A DNA stretch of 64,000 bases, from assembly GCF_041381155.1 (NCBI RefSeq), contig NC_091143.1, positions 29,451,331 through 29,515,330 of the forward strand, given 5' to 3'. The DNA is from Argopecten irradians. Its lineage: Eukaryota; Mollusca; Bivalvia; Pectinida; Pectinidae. The stretch's first letter is position 1, and every line of letters begins with the position of its first letter. Position numbers and translations under genes: made by a program. Below the pieces are notes generated by a model. It searched no databases and was not told the origin of the DNA. It saw nothing but the letters and a program-made list of their open reading frames with translations. Below, piece after piece: positions 51,233 to 64,000 of this stretch.

Positions 51233-51388
51233 ACATTGGTCGATGGTCTAACGAATATTGTGATTGTGCAAAATATTCCAATTGAATTGGACGCCTACCT
51301 GAAAGCCATGGGACCTCCCCGTCTAGAGAAACTACCCTATAACATCTACGCTACAAGTGTGTGGTTACACTGCGTATTTTACGATTAG
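51233..51388 (+). pseudogene. 51-codon coding-like segment, possibly a decayed eIF3b-like fragment
   Basis: The frame is open from a stop at 51230-51232 to TAG at 51386-51388. It reads LVDGLTNIVIVQNIP, then a short unrelated stretch, then MGPPRLEKL. This resembles, from memory, the start of the eIF3b RRM (DG..SVIVV.N.P followed by GP.RLEKL), with about nine extra residues in between. There is no ATG of suitable position and no clean splice site. The match is short and could be chance. Confidence 0.15.
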
Positions 51389-51399
51389 TGTAAAAAGAA

Positions 51400-53680
51400 A
51401 AACGTCTGTCGTATAAATGGTGAGCATTTCGTGTGTCAATTTGTATGAATGGATGTCAAAGATCTATTGAAAGCATTATGAAATGTTAGCGTCCGCTCTG
51501 ATCAGTAATCTACCAGAGAATAATTTAACGAATTAAGAGATTGGAACAAAGACTTTATATGCAACAATACACAAAAACAAGAATTTTCAATTACAGATAT
51601 ATTATTATACTATGCCTTGCTGCACTTTTGAAACGTTAACTATCAACTTAACAAAGCTGCTGAAGTTCAAACAGATACGAGATAACGAGAGAGAATCATA
51701 AAAACAAATGCCTTGTTGTCTGGAAAAATTATCGGATTCTTTAAATGAGGGTAAACGTGCACATAAAGGCAGATTAATTTCTTTTACTACAAGATGCAGC
51801 TTCATAAGACAGCTGTTCTTGTTTGAAAATGGCTCTGTTAGGTACAATTAAAATTTAAGAGGTGCTGTTTGGGGGGTGACTGTTGCTCTAAAATACATGA
51901 TCATCTTCAAACAATAATTTGAACATTTTATATTGATTAGTTTGAACAAGTATCATAGTTTCGTAGGGAAATTACGTTGATTCTACTAAAAGAAACTTTC
52001 TTAAAGATTTGCATATTGCTATTAGGCAGTATAATACTGTATAGCTATTAGAAGCTATGTAGAAGGGTCTACGAGTGCATATCCAATGGGAATCCTGATT
52101 TCCTATTGTCACTGTCATCTGGTGCCTGACATGGTCATTCGAAGTCACAGTTTAAAAGCCAGGTCAAATACGGCGAGTCTATATACGTTGGACATAAAAT
52201 CCGAGCGGACAATAGTCAATGAATTTTGAATAAGCTTTATAATAACCTAGAGGGAAAACACTGTTAAATCAAGCGATGTCAAGAGTACTCGTTGGAGCGT
52301 GTTCGAATCGTAGATATCCCTATGGCGACACTGAAAGGAGTGTTATACCTTGTTGCTCCCTTTAGCGAAACATATAGAGGTTGGCTCAATGAATGGATGC
52401 CGTTAAGATAGCATTACTTGGCTATATACTTAACAGTGTTTGCTCTCTTGGAATTTTATTATTACTTGTTTTATGGGTAAATAAATGCACAGACTAAAAT
52501 ATATATCTAATTGCTAATTAAATTGTCTATTCAGACGATAATTGTTATTTTTGGAATTTAATTGTGAATGACAAAAACTGAAAAAATGAACATTATAAAT
52601 ATTGTTTTATAGAATTTAGTGACTGTTTTGAATATCTACTCAGTATCTGTAAACACAATCTAAACTACGGCAGATGGTAAAGGCGACTTAGTACCTGATC
52701 AAATTTTAACGCATCCGGATATTCTAAATAATTCAATTCATTTAATAGTTACTGCTAATAAAATTGTGCCATTTAGATATATCAAAGTTTTTAACCGAAC
52801 AGTTCAGTATTTGCCTTAATAGTAATGTTCCAATTCCCTTTGTATATATACACTTCTAAACAATTATAATAATTTGTATCATACACTCCCTCACCTGTGT
52901 GTATATAACAAAGCGGTGAATGAAAATTAGCACGTAAAGAACTGATAACGATAACTGGTCATGCTGAATAATTTTATGTGAGAAGTTCACAAATGACGCG
53001 ACCTTATATTACACCTACTGTCGGTGTGCTTTGTCAATCTAACCGTGTAATGATATGACTGTCATAAATGTCACTTCCCGCCAAAACCCTTGTCGTTTGG
53101 TGACCTCTTTGCGTTCTCATATTCATGTCGATGGGCATTAGCGTACTAAAAGGTGTCGTTATGTTAGGTATGGAATATCCCGGTAACTTTTACTAGGCTG
53201 TTCTTGTCTTTCAAAGATAACTCGATATTTACGAAGAACATTAAGTCATTTGCGTTGCAGAGTTATAATACGATTACCGTTACATTTTAACATTCTATTG
53301 TATAAGAAATATTTCTATGTATAATTATTAAAAAATATTAAACTTGTAATTGTCGGTCATTTATTAAAAACTTTCCTATGGTTAACGTAACATTAAACAT
53401 TGCATAAAACCTTTATAGATATAAAAATTTATAAAATATTAATTTAATAATTTCATGTCACCTCTTTAAACGTTTCCCAATGATTACCGTTGCATATTAA
53501 CATTACATAGCAAAAGATACAAAAATATTTAGATATAAGATATGAGAAAATATGGAAGTGATAACTGCTAGTTATCTCTTAAAATTCTCTCTATGGAAAA
53601 ATAGAATGAGAGAAAAAAATTATACGAAAGTAAAGCTAAAGATAACTCACCATATCGAAGATATATCCACGGAAAAGCTG
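51400..53680. other. AT-rich sequence with one inverted-repeat pair
   Basis: No gene seen. AAACACTGTTAA (52256-52267) and its exact inverse TTAACAGTGTTT (52430-52441) bound a 186-bp, GC-richer segment that could be a MITE, but I found no target duplication. Confidence 0.4.
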
Positions 53681-53739
53681 ATAATTCACAAAGTGATACT
53701 ATGCAAACCTACAGGAGTATGTTGCCTGATGTGTGTCCA

Positions 53740-53880
53740 TTTGAGGTGTGATGCCCAAGTGTGGGCAGGCCCTAATTATATACAGGTAGATCAGGTAGTT
53801 AAAGCACACCTGAACACGGAAGTACCCCGAGGGGTACACACATAAAATCTACCTGGCCCTAGCACCCCCGGGGGTAGACA
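53740..53880. repeat. Cluster of short GC palindromes
   Basis: GTACCCCGAGGGGTAC (53822-53837) and CCCCCGGGGG (53865-53874) lie 28 bp apart, with TGCCCAAGTGTGGGCA just upstream (about 53751-53766) and AGGTAGAT facing ATCTACCT. Such GC-rich palindromes stand out in AT-rich DNA. They may be the core of a decayed element or binding sites. Confidence 0.5.
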
Positions 53881-54947
53881 AATATGACAGATTTGTAGCC
53901 ATCCTAGGTTTCTATCCAAGATTAGGTTAAATATTACTGAATGTTACGTACCCCATCTAAACATCCTAGTTGATATGCTTCCTTTACAGAAGTACATTTA
54001 CATGTGGTTACATGGAGTTTTTATATTACATCATCGAGATGATTGAATATGTTCTGAACTTTCTGAAGTGAGTTGGTTTTAATTCTTTTACCCTTTATTT
54101 TCGCAAATATAGCTAGAACCTTGGGTAAATTGCTAATAGGGTATATGTTTTATTTGGAAATGTAATAATAATAATATTTTCAATTTTAAAATTATGCCAA
54201 TGAACTGAATTATTTAAATTGAAAGAAAAAAACCCGTTAAAACGAATACTTCAATCCTAATTTATAATATAAATGAATCAGTTCATAAAATAAATATATA
54301 TACTTACATACTATTCGACCGAGACCTAGATATTTTATTATATCTTTCCCAATGATTAGGAAAAGAAACAAATAGACAGATAATCATACGTTATGTCATT
54401 TACATATCGGTTTGACGAAAGACCAACAATACATTCATTTATATATACATGTAGTATATGAAGAAAATGCAAAATATTTGATGAAATATTGTTTTCCTGT
54501 TTTCAAAATGTGGAACTTTGAAAGAATATTTCCTCGTGTTTTATTTATACAAGGCTTAGTGTCGAGCATTTAGCTGTTTTGGTGAGTTAGTTTTAGCCAT
54601 GGTGTTTCCTATAATTTAATGTGGACATCCTTTAGTACATTTTGTGTTTTATTTTATTTATTTGTTTTTCTTTATCTACAATATAAAACATCTTAGAAAT
54701 CCGATTCCATGTTTTAAACAGATGCATTCATATCAGCAATATATTACTATTTACTATTAAGAAAACCCCTTCGATGGCCTCCGAAAGATTGTGTATTCCC
54801 CTGAGTAACCTCATTAGAATGATCAGACAACTAGCCAAGAGCATCCACAATATCAATGAGTATCGATCACAAGTGTAGATGATTAGTTCAGACAGGTGAT
54901 AGATAGAGTAGGAAGTACATACTAAATTACACCTCAGGTGTTCTTAC

Positions 54948-54987
54948 CTGAACCTGTAAGTAGTCCCAGGTAACACTGCGCGTCTCC
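54948..54987 (-). CDS. Possible 40-nt exon with strong splice sites
   Basis: On the minus strand TTACACTTTCGTCCTTTTCAG, cut here to its last bases CTTTCGTCCTTTTCAG, is a strong acceptor. It is followed by 40 nt (GGAGACGCGCAGTGTTACCT and GGGACTACTTACAGGTTCAG) and then GTAAGAACACC, a strong donor. All three frames are open. In phase 0 it reads GDAQCYLGLLTGS and would join in phase with the candidate exon at 48005-48247. In another phase it reads RRAVLPGTTYRF. No family can be fixed from 13 residues. Confidence 0.3.
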
Positions 54988-55039
54988 CTGAAAAGGACGA
55001 AAGTGTAAGCTAGTTTGGTTATGACGTCATTATGCTTGT

Positions 55040-55195
55040 TATAAACAGTATAACAAGTAGCTTTCGACTTTTGGAATAAAAACAATCCGTCTAAACATAA
55101 CTTGGTATATATATAAATGTAGTATAACAAAGTATCTTTGGACTTAAAAAAAACAATTACCCAATCCTTATTAAGCATAACTTGTTATAAGCATG
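55040..55195. repeat. Diverged two-copy tandem repeat
   Basis: AGTATAACAAGTAGCTTTCG (from about 55048) is matched by AGTATAACAAAGTATCTTTG (from about 55121). Both are followed by ACTT..., a poly-A-rich stretch, AACAAT..CC and ending CATAACTTG. The unit is about 75 bp and diverged. Confidence 0.55.
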
Positions 55196-55199
55196 AAGC

Positions 55200-58100
55200 T
55201 TCCGATTGATCATCTTTACACAAAATTCTAAATCATATTTCAACATTATAATTATATGATGCTCTGCTGAACTAATATATCATATAGCAATTTAGCTGCT
55301 TTTTCATTACAATGTAGAAATATAGCATGGTATGGGAAAGTTTATCATTCAAAGAGTACTTTTTAAAGATAAAATTTACTTAGAAAACAAAACTAAAATA
55401 TAACAATACTGAATTGTAAATTTTGCATATACACATTGGGGTCAGCAACAATAAGTTTTAGAGTAAAACTGAATATTCAGGATTGTTATATATAGAACAT
55501 TGTGGAACGACTGTAATAATGTGAGTGTGATGTATTATAATTTTTAATTACATTTCTGGTAAAATTAAAAATGTAAAAATATCTATATTTCTATATTTAA
55601 ATAATGCATATAAATTATTATTTGATCGTAAAATTAAGACTAGAAAAGATGTGCTATGTGAAAACGCATGTGACAGTTAGATTGTAAAACCTAGGGCAAA
55701 AATAGTTATCTTTCGACAAATATGCAAAAGAATACCAAATTTTTATTCACTAAAATTGTAGAGCGAACATGCATTGTCATGTCTTGTCATGATAAACTGC
55801 AATTGATTTACAAGCTCATACACAAGAAAATAAAAAATAATCATTAACATTGTGTGTATACCTGTGCATACCATTGTATTGTTCATGTCTGAAAGATGTG
55901 TTTTACGCTCTAAGGAATTTACATCATAAATTATATAACGTTCCTTATTCAATAGTTTTTTTGCTTTGATCCGATCAGTTAAGAATGGGATACATTTAAA
56001 GCAAGTAAACTTTTTGTATCCACGAAGAAAACAATAAAATTGTACACTTATATACTTATGTCATATACTCATATCAAATTCATCCAGTAACAGTAATTTA
56101 TAGTGATTTTTCTGATAATAAAATGACAATCGGTCTGAATAGGAAACTCTTAAAAATATTGCAAATGCTGCAAATGTATTAGCATATACTTAGCAAGCTC
56201 TACTTTTGAATTGATCAATTATTCTCGGGAATTATAATTGAATTTTCATTTCCAGGATCACCTACTTTCTATTAAACCATGTGTATTCACTTCAAAATGT
56301 ATATCAAATCATTTTTACGTCACCCTCTTTGTATATTCTATATTATACAAAACATATTAACATATATTAATACTTTTGTACATTAACCTACAAACCTAAA
56401 AACATTAACGGGCATGGCAGATAACCAAATTCCAACTGCGAATAAATTCTGCATTAGCACATTGATAGTGAAGATAAAATAGATATTTCAATAGAAAATG
56501 TCTGCATTGATGTATATATTTGGTAATAAGAAACATCAATGTCTACCAGTCTGGAGCCTACACAGAAACATATATAGGATCAAACCATGACGCAAATAAG
56601 GAAATAATTATATCATACGGTTTTTTCTTCCTAAATGTAATTTAGATTGACACAATGTCTGATTTGATATTAGTTTACATAAACTTAACCTAAGGCATTA
56701 TGCGGGTTAATTTCAATATATTACATTGTTAAAATATGAAAACTATATACTTCAATAATTTTGCGTTGTTACAAGGATGTCATAAGTCGTGCAATGCATA
56801 TAAATATCCCTATTCAGGCAATCTATTGTTCAATTTAGTCTAAATATTTTTTTATAAAATGTTAAAATTTGAAAAAAGGTGTTTTTCACTTTCAATATAG
56901 TAACATTATAAAAATATTTAACTTTACCATTAATATGATGTATCTATGTCAGCATTAATACATAGGGGTATTGCGTTGGTATCCATGACATTAACCATTC
57001 TTGTGCATCAATCAAGTGAATTATCACTCCTTTCAACACATTCTACACATCAAAGAGAATAGGCTTTAGATGAAATATGTTTTTATTCATATACAATTTT
57101 GTGTGTTAATTTCATAATCTGTCTCAAAGGGTATTTGATTGTAGGATGCAATTGTTAATGAACTAATTACAATAAATTGATTTTAAAACTAACACCGTTT
57201 TTATCTGAAATATGAAACAAATTCAGTTGAAACCGGTTGTTTTAAGTCATCTAGGTTTTAAAATTAAAACTTTCTTTAACTTAAAAAAAAACATCCTTCT
57301 TATAAGTGCCAAGTTTTCATATTAACAATAAGACAAGAGTAATTAAATACTTCGACAGGGATAATAATTCATTTTAAAATAAGCAATATTTCAATATATC
57401 CAAGTTAATGTTAAGTGGGTGCCATCTTATTGTTTTAGTAATTAAGTATTATAATAGTAATTTATTAAAGTAATCTCTTTCAAGTTAGATATATATTCCC
57501 TCGAGTGTAAAAGGAGACACAGTAACACAAAAATATTCACTCAGCACATACGCGAGGACATAAAACAGCAAGTCATCAATATATTCAATTGTGTGATATA
57601 GATCTATATGTGCTATGTAGTATTTAATCAGGAAAGCGTCTGGTTGACAGGGATATCAACTTGAAGTGTAACTTCTTGACATATGATAGCTTATGCCTGT
57701 CAATCATTTGTATGACCTTAATCACAAGCTCTGCTATATGTTCACGTTGGATATTTCTGCTGAATGGGATTTGTATCATATGTATGCATAGATAAATAGA
57801 ACATGTTTAATTACTTACATTTCAAAGGGAATTATTAATTTCTAGAAAAGAAGAAGTTATCATGAATATAAGTGTTTTTTTGTGGGCGTTGTATTATAGC
57901 TATGCTTGATGTTCAGAAAAACGTGTGTGTTTGTCATCGCTTTGATGTATGCTTCTTCTACCTACTTTATAATAAAAGAAAACCTTCAAACACAAATTTA
58001 TAAATAGATCATGCGTGAATTATATTGGACATGTAGGTCCTGAAATCTATTTTCATTTAGAACAAGTTTTACTATTGAACATGACGATGCCATTCTTGGT

Positions 58101-61100
58101 CTTGACAGTAATACTTTCTATGTTTAAATGTGAATTATATGTTAATAGTACCGTGATAGTATCAAACATTGAATATTATTTTATGCATATAACTGTAATT
58201 GCGTAACATATGTAACTTATAATAGTTGCATACAGAGCTATAACATATAGCTATAACACATATATACATCATGTATGAAGATGTGTTATTTTCAATTGAT
58301 ACTCTATCGATTGATATATATTTGTTTTTTATCTCCAATAACGCCAACAGATGTGACACTAGTTGTCACGTGTTCGGCAATATCAAAGTGGCGAAACTGA
58401 ATATAATAATTCAAACATGTGATTCTATCAGTCGAGAACGATACATTTTCCCTTAAACCATAAAATAGTAGTATATAGGCGTTACCCACTATCGGGCTAT
58501 GACTCATAAACCAATCTCCAAGATGACGTGAATCTGAAATGTGCCTTTTCCCCCTTCTGAGACTAGTGATTATTGCAACGTTGTTATGTGCAGAGCAATA
58601 TTGTCTCTCATTCTCTAAAAACTAAAATCAAAGCCACTTTCGGTCGATGAGTACATGTTGATGATGTTGTCTAGATGAGGCTGTTAGCCGGCATTAACAT
58701 CACCATCCTAGCAGGCATTGTATATCACCACATATGCTATGTAGAAGATCGGAATCTCAAAGCTCTATATCTAATGTGGTGTTGAAAGAGACATCCAGTC
58801 ATCCTTCATCAATTTAACAGATATCTAAAGCCATGTTGTCGACTTTGTATTGGTTATGAGACAAATGAGGCGTTAGATGTTTTCTGTTCTATCACTAACT
58901 AAGTTTAAGAGATATCGTCGAACTTACCACCATAAATTAAGAAGGAAGTGGGAACCAGCTATTTTTGGCAATATAACATCAAATGGCTCTTCAAGACTTG
59001 TGTAGCCATCTATATATCGATACTTCACATTAACCAAATGAAACAACTACAAACCTAACCATCACCTTTTCTTCCTTTATATTACTGAAATATTCATTAT
59101 ATAAATTTAATTCTATTCCAACCATAGTTCCTTTAACTTCTGCAGCCTTTGCTAACCATCACTGGATTGATTTTCTAGTCTATGTATTGACGACATATTC
59201 CTTATAGTCATATATATAGCCCCAATAAAGACTTGGTCAAAAACCATTGCATTTCCTTATATTATTGTCAACGTGGAATGCAAATATTTTCTCCGTTAGG
59301 TGGCATATATCAATACAAACATAGACAAATTTCCAGAAGGTCACAATCATGTATCTGAGCGCTCATCGTCTATAAATAATATAGATACTGTTTCAATTAA
59401 CAAATGAAGTAAAAGCCTGAAAATATTTCCAAAGCAAAATTGATCTTGATTTGTCAATGAACTGTGTTAAAATCAAAAAAAATAATAAGAAGATTGTAAT
59501 ATGTAATTTAGTATATATCCTTTGAACAGTGGAATTTTTAAAGTGACATACATGGTAACAAAAGACTAAATTATGAAGAATTAAAAACCACAAAAGAAAC
59601 CATTAAATGTGTAATGTCTAGATATGATATAGCATTCTCTGTAGGACGGACATATACCATCTAATTAATCATTTAAAGATACACAGACGATATGGAAGAA
59701 ATATTTGAGGCATGGTGCATGTAAAATGAATGTTCTCGGTACAAATCCAGTTCATATGTGTGACTAGTATTCCAAGCATGTACAAGATATGCACGTACGA
59801 TCCGTCATGAAGGGTAAACGCGCCCACACTGGAGCTTGTTCATGGTGTTGGACATCCATAATGGAAATCAGTGAGAACAAATGAAGATTGAAGAGTTGTG
59901 TGAGTGATGATAGGACACTCTTGACACAGTCTAGTTAGAATATAACCTTTCACGTGCAAATATTTCAATTATTTTTATACGTTGTCAATATACATGAATT
60001 TGTTCGTCATGAATTTCCATGAAGTATGAATCCGTTTCTATTGCTCCGTTCGGCAAGCATTGTGTTTTTAGTTTAATGAATATCAACATGGAATGTTTAA
60101 TGCCATCAAGCTGACTATACATTCGTTCTAATACACATATATCTAAGTGTTGATCACCTGCATCAAAACTATTTTTTTGTCTAGAGAGATAGGTTTTAGT
60201 ACGGACCCATTGCACCAGGAAATAATGTTGTATGATCACATCAGCATGAACATACAATTATTGCGTATTTTACTATTTGACTAATGAACACTTTACAAGT
60301 GTTTAAATCATTCAATTGGTTACATAACCTATGTAGCGAAAGTGTGTACTGTGCTATTTTTACGCCCCATTGATTTTGTATAGACACAAATTAACGAAGT
60401 TTTCCCCCAAATAGTACGTCATTGCAAACGAACCAAATGATAACCGATGGTGACCAAACAATATAAGATCTCACCTCAATACACTTCAGATGTTTAAAAC
60501 ATTTAAGTGCAAAGGTACAGTACAATAAACGCAACCCAGACAGCATTCACCCGAAACATGCAAAATATACCTTATTAATGAAAGGTAAGGGGAAGCAATA
60601 ACATTGTATCTCCATGAGTGAGACTTTGCTAAAACATCGTGACAAAGAGGAGAAATTGCATTTTCCATATAATTTTTTGCATAGAACGAACTGAATACTC
60701 AATAAACAACAATAGAAAGATGAAATCCTAGTAAAAAAGGTATATCTTTAAAAGTGGAAACAATACAGCATTCATCTAGTTATTTTGATGAATAACTCAA
60801 AATTGTAGACAGACCGATAAAATTAAACCATTGCTTAATAACTATCAGTCATATATCATTAGTTTTGCAAAGTTTCATATAAAATGTATAATTATTGCAA
60901 TTTGATATTGTTATAAGATATTTATTAAAAACTATGTAGACCTAAAGCCATGTAAAGAAGCCTGGGTAGAATAAGCTTTCTGTTTATTAAATGATAGACT
61001 GCTGTGTAAGTGTAGCGCACAACAAGGGGGGTAACTGAGGCAGAAATAAATCTATACTTCTTGAAAATAAAGCGCTAACAAATTGTTAATATTAGTCAGG

Positions 61101-64000
61101 CTAAGTATAAGAATCAGTTGGATTTGGCAAATCAAACAAGCCCAGCTCGTGAACTAGTGAACGAATTTTGAGTTAGTTTTATGGAAATCAACGAATCAAC
61201 CGGAATAGTTGCGATTAAGGCAGCATGTGGTCTAGATCATAATTGGACTAGTTGGCAACTAGATAAATCAATGTATTTACTTAATAAATAAAAGCAAGTA
61301 CTCATTTCAATAAATGGCTTTTACAGAAGTCACCCCCCCCAAAAAAAAGGCAAGGAAGACACAAGGTAAAACTAAAACGTCTCCACTTCATTTTGGGGGA
61401 CTTAATCAAATGAGGAATAGATATATTGAGAACAGAGTAGCGAGAATTTCATGAAGGATTCTTTTGGAATGTAAGTGAATATATATTGCACTCTTGTTCA
61501 TATAGAAATGTATATAAGTCACTATAGCACTATAACATCACTGTGATTTCTGTAAACGTAAACACGACACTCCTAACTGTAACTATCAATGTTCAAAATC
61601 GAACAGAAGAAGAAACTTCCTACGCTAAAAAGAAAGGAAGTGGAACACAGAGGACTAGCGCTGCTGTTAAAGACAATACCGACGCTAGTAAATGAACATA
61701 TACAGCTGAACTCCAAATGTTTGGTGCAGAATATTTGTTAAAACATTAAAACATAATAACAATAGTGCTAGATTCACATAACTCATTGGCATATATGTTT
61801 TTGATGTTCTATATCAAAACAGGATTTCTGTTACACAAACTGGCACAGAAATATCACCCCTTACTGTTTATAAAAGCACACATATGCACTTATGCAGTTA
61901 TACCCGGAAACGTAGCTTTATGGATATGAGTCATACATGTATTCTATGTAGACAGTTGACTGCTGTGTCTGAGACTTGAAATGGCATGGATACCACTTAT
62001 ATATCCTTGAATTTTATTTTTTGTCGTTTTGAATAATAAGTTATCTGTTCAAAAACGCATCGTGTGACATGTATATTTTTTTAATAAATCTATTAAAAAC
62101 ATTAAAGAGAAATGTGTTATGCTAGTGTGACCATTCATTCGTTCTTCTTCTCATTTGGAAACAGATGTATCATTTTTGTAGAAATAAGCACCCTCCAAAT
62201 TTGAAGATAATTATTATTATTTTTTTCCTTGAAAGCGGACTTGATGTAAGTAATACGCTGATAATTTATGCCATTGTGCTCGACGTGCTCGACACGACAT
62301 ATCATTAATCTATATTAGTCAAGAATGTCTTAAACAGACTATGAGTATTCAGTTTTACAAAAAATCGTACAGTTATAATCTTAACACGACATGCTTGATG
62401 CATGCAAAATAATTATATTGTAGTTGTACGTGAATATGTATGGATACTTTGTCGTTGATAAAAAAGGAAGAGCTGAGAAAAATATGTAAGCTGTCCCACT
62501 GTGAGCTGACCTGGAACTACCATAGCATTTTCACTTGAAATTATATTGCTTATATTTCGCATTACAAAACATAATTTGCAATGAAAATATTTTGACATAT
62601 GATTTTTAAAAATAAATCATTATCGTTATTTTGTTCAATTATTTGAAAAAGTGAGTTTTTGATGGTTAAATTGAAGATACTAATCAATATATGTTATGAC
62701 TTAAGATTTTCTGATAATTAAAGCAAATTATATCGTTTTTCATTTTATTATTACTATGCGAGATAATAGTTATATTTTTCGACTGGACAACTAGAAATCG
62801 AATTTTCTAATTTTCATTCATGAAAAAGATAGTAAACTGTTTCAGAAAAGTATTTCTTTTCCCAATTTTGTATTAAAATGAAATATTAACCCAAACATAA
62901 TTACACACATGAGTATAATGCAAGCATAGAAAAAAAATCACTGGAAAGGATTTTATTTAATTCAAAAATTCTTTAATATATGATTGAACAAGTACAAAAT
63001 TTGAAAATGTAAAAGTAAGATTTAATCAACGCTGTGTACATTCGAGTTATAACCTGTTTGAAATAGGCCCTGTATGTATGTGTCATTATCTACACCCAGT
63101 ATATATGTGATCAATCAATTTGTCAAATGGAAACAGGGACATAAAACATAACTATCGACCGAGAACATAAAGTCAAAGTGGAAAGGAGATATATTACTTT
63201 TACAGTTTGTCATTGACGATTTCTGGTCACTACCTGTACTACCGAAGCGATACCTAATAATGTATACTCGATTATCCATGCCTTCTAAAATGAATATCAT
63301 TATTATTTTTCGCGAGAGGGGAAATCTATGCAAATATTTATTATATATGTTTTCTTTATACGGGATTTTTGTGTGAGAAATAAAGAAAATTTGACGTTAA
63401 TAAATTCCGCGGACATCTTTGATGTTAAGTTCAATTTTTGAGTAGATTGTTCGTTAGATAGTGTCAGACATGTATAAGAAACGACTGTATTTCTCGTTTT
63501 TGATCCCGCCTAATGTCGAATACTGAATTTTATGAAGTGCTTTCTTCACTGAACCGTGGAGAATATTTTAAGATAATTTGCTTGGATACACGCATGGTAG
63601 CACATTATTAATAGGCAAGCATGAGGAATTATCCCTTTCAGCTGAATTTGTGCTATTTGGTTTGAATGTATGATATGATTAACACATACGGTTTCAACAC
63701 CCTAAGTATTATTACTATCTAACTGAAATCTCTCGAATCAACGAAGCAAACGCATCATTGATTTTTTAATTTGCATACGAAAATACTAAAAATTCAGACG
63801 AATGTCTTTGTCTGTTGTATATAAATTTCTTTTTTTATTACAAAATAATTTAACTGTGTAAAGCAATTTTTGTGATGTGATATGTTTTATCATCAGTTTA
63901 TTATAAATTGAAAATTCAATGGAAAATTACAGCACAAACGTAAATCATTTTTTTAAATATATTGCATAAAAAGATATACGGAGTTGTAATAGCATTTGAA
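55200..64000. other. AT-rich gene desert to the window end
   Basis: This 8.8 kb is very AT-rich with stops throughout. A 36-codon ATG frame at 58675-58785 begins MRLLAGINITILAGIVYH, which resembles a signal peptide, but is otherwise unsupported. A poly-C/poly-A run lies at about 61330-61348. I see no RNA gene, array or splice-bounded exon that I can defend. The region may be intergenic or intronic. Confidence 0.5.

Noticed and set aside
53552..53845. 97-codon plus-strand frame
   Set aside because: The first half is very Lys/Ile-rich, as expected of AT-rich noise, and the second half runs through the GC palindrome cluster. No ATG context or splice support.
58675..58785. 36-codon frame with signal-peptide-like start as a secreted peptide gene
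   Set aside because: Too short and without a cleavage-site, processing-site or cysteine pattern to support a peptide precursor.

Overview
This is a eukaryotic nuclear window. Introns begin with GT and end with AG, base composition is AT-rich, there are no operons, and non-autonomous transposons, a tRNA-type SINE and minisatellites are abundant. The repeats (a SINE tail of ATTAATCAAACAAACAAAC type, degenerate TATGCCCCTT repeats) look molluscan, most likely bivalve. That assignment rests on recollection of repeat style, not on a search.

One gene is certain. A complete SMC5 gene, encoding the ATPase subunit of the SMC5/6 genome-stability complex, lies on the plus strand. Its 25 coding exons run from the ATG at 5726 to the TGA at 21273. 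Every exon join was checked by hand. The exons sum to 3207 nt (1068 residues) with no frame conflict, and all active-site motifs are present. Its introns hold several small DNA transposons: a 1021-bp element with TAAAG target duplications, a nested pair of TA-flanked mariner/pogo-type MITEs, and copies of a palindromic MITE that also lies in the probable 3' UTR.

Upstream (1-5700) is repeat-rich. It holds palindromes built on TCCATTAT, a 34-bp minisatellite that is open in several frames, and a cluster of a TTAA-flanked MITE. Two of the MITE copies form an apparently identical head-to-tail dimer of 403-bp units, and an older copy is split by a SINE.

Downstream (21.3-64 kb) is gene-poor and AT-rich. 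It contains a Mutator-like foldback MITE with 10-bp target duplications (26.6-27.0 kb), a 42-bp minisatellite (29.8-31.0 kb), a 30-bp minisatellite encoding a Tyr/Gly/His/Asp-rich decapeptide on the minus strand (42.0-43.1 kb), a 5'-truncated SINE with an 11-bp target duplication (37.0 kb), several hairpins and a few isolated coding-like islands. The best of these is a possible minus-strand exon chain (54948-54987, 48005-48247, 39531-39560), which may mean that much of the right half is intron of an unseen gene. These islands are inferences and are scored low.
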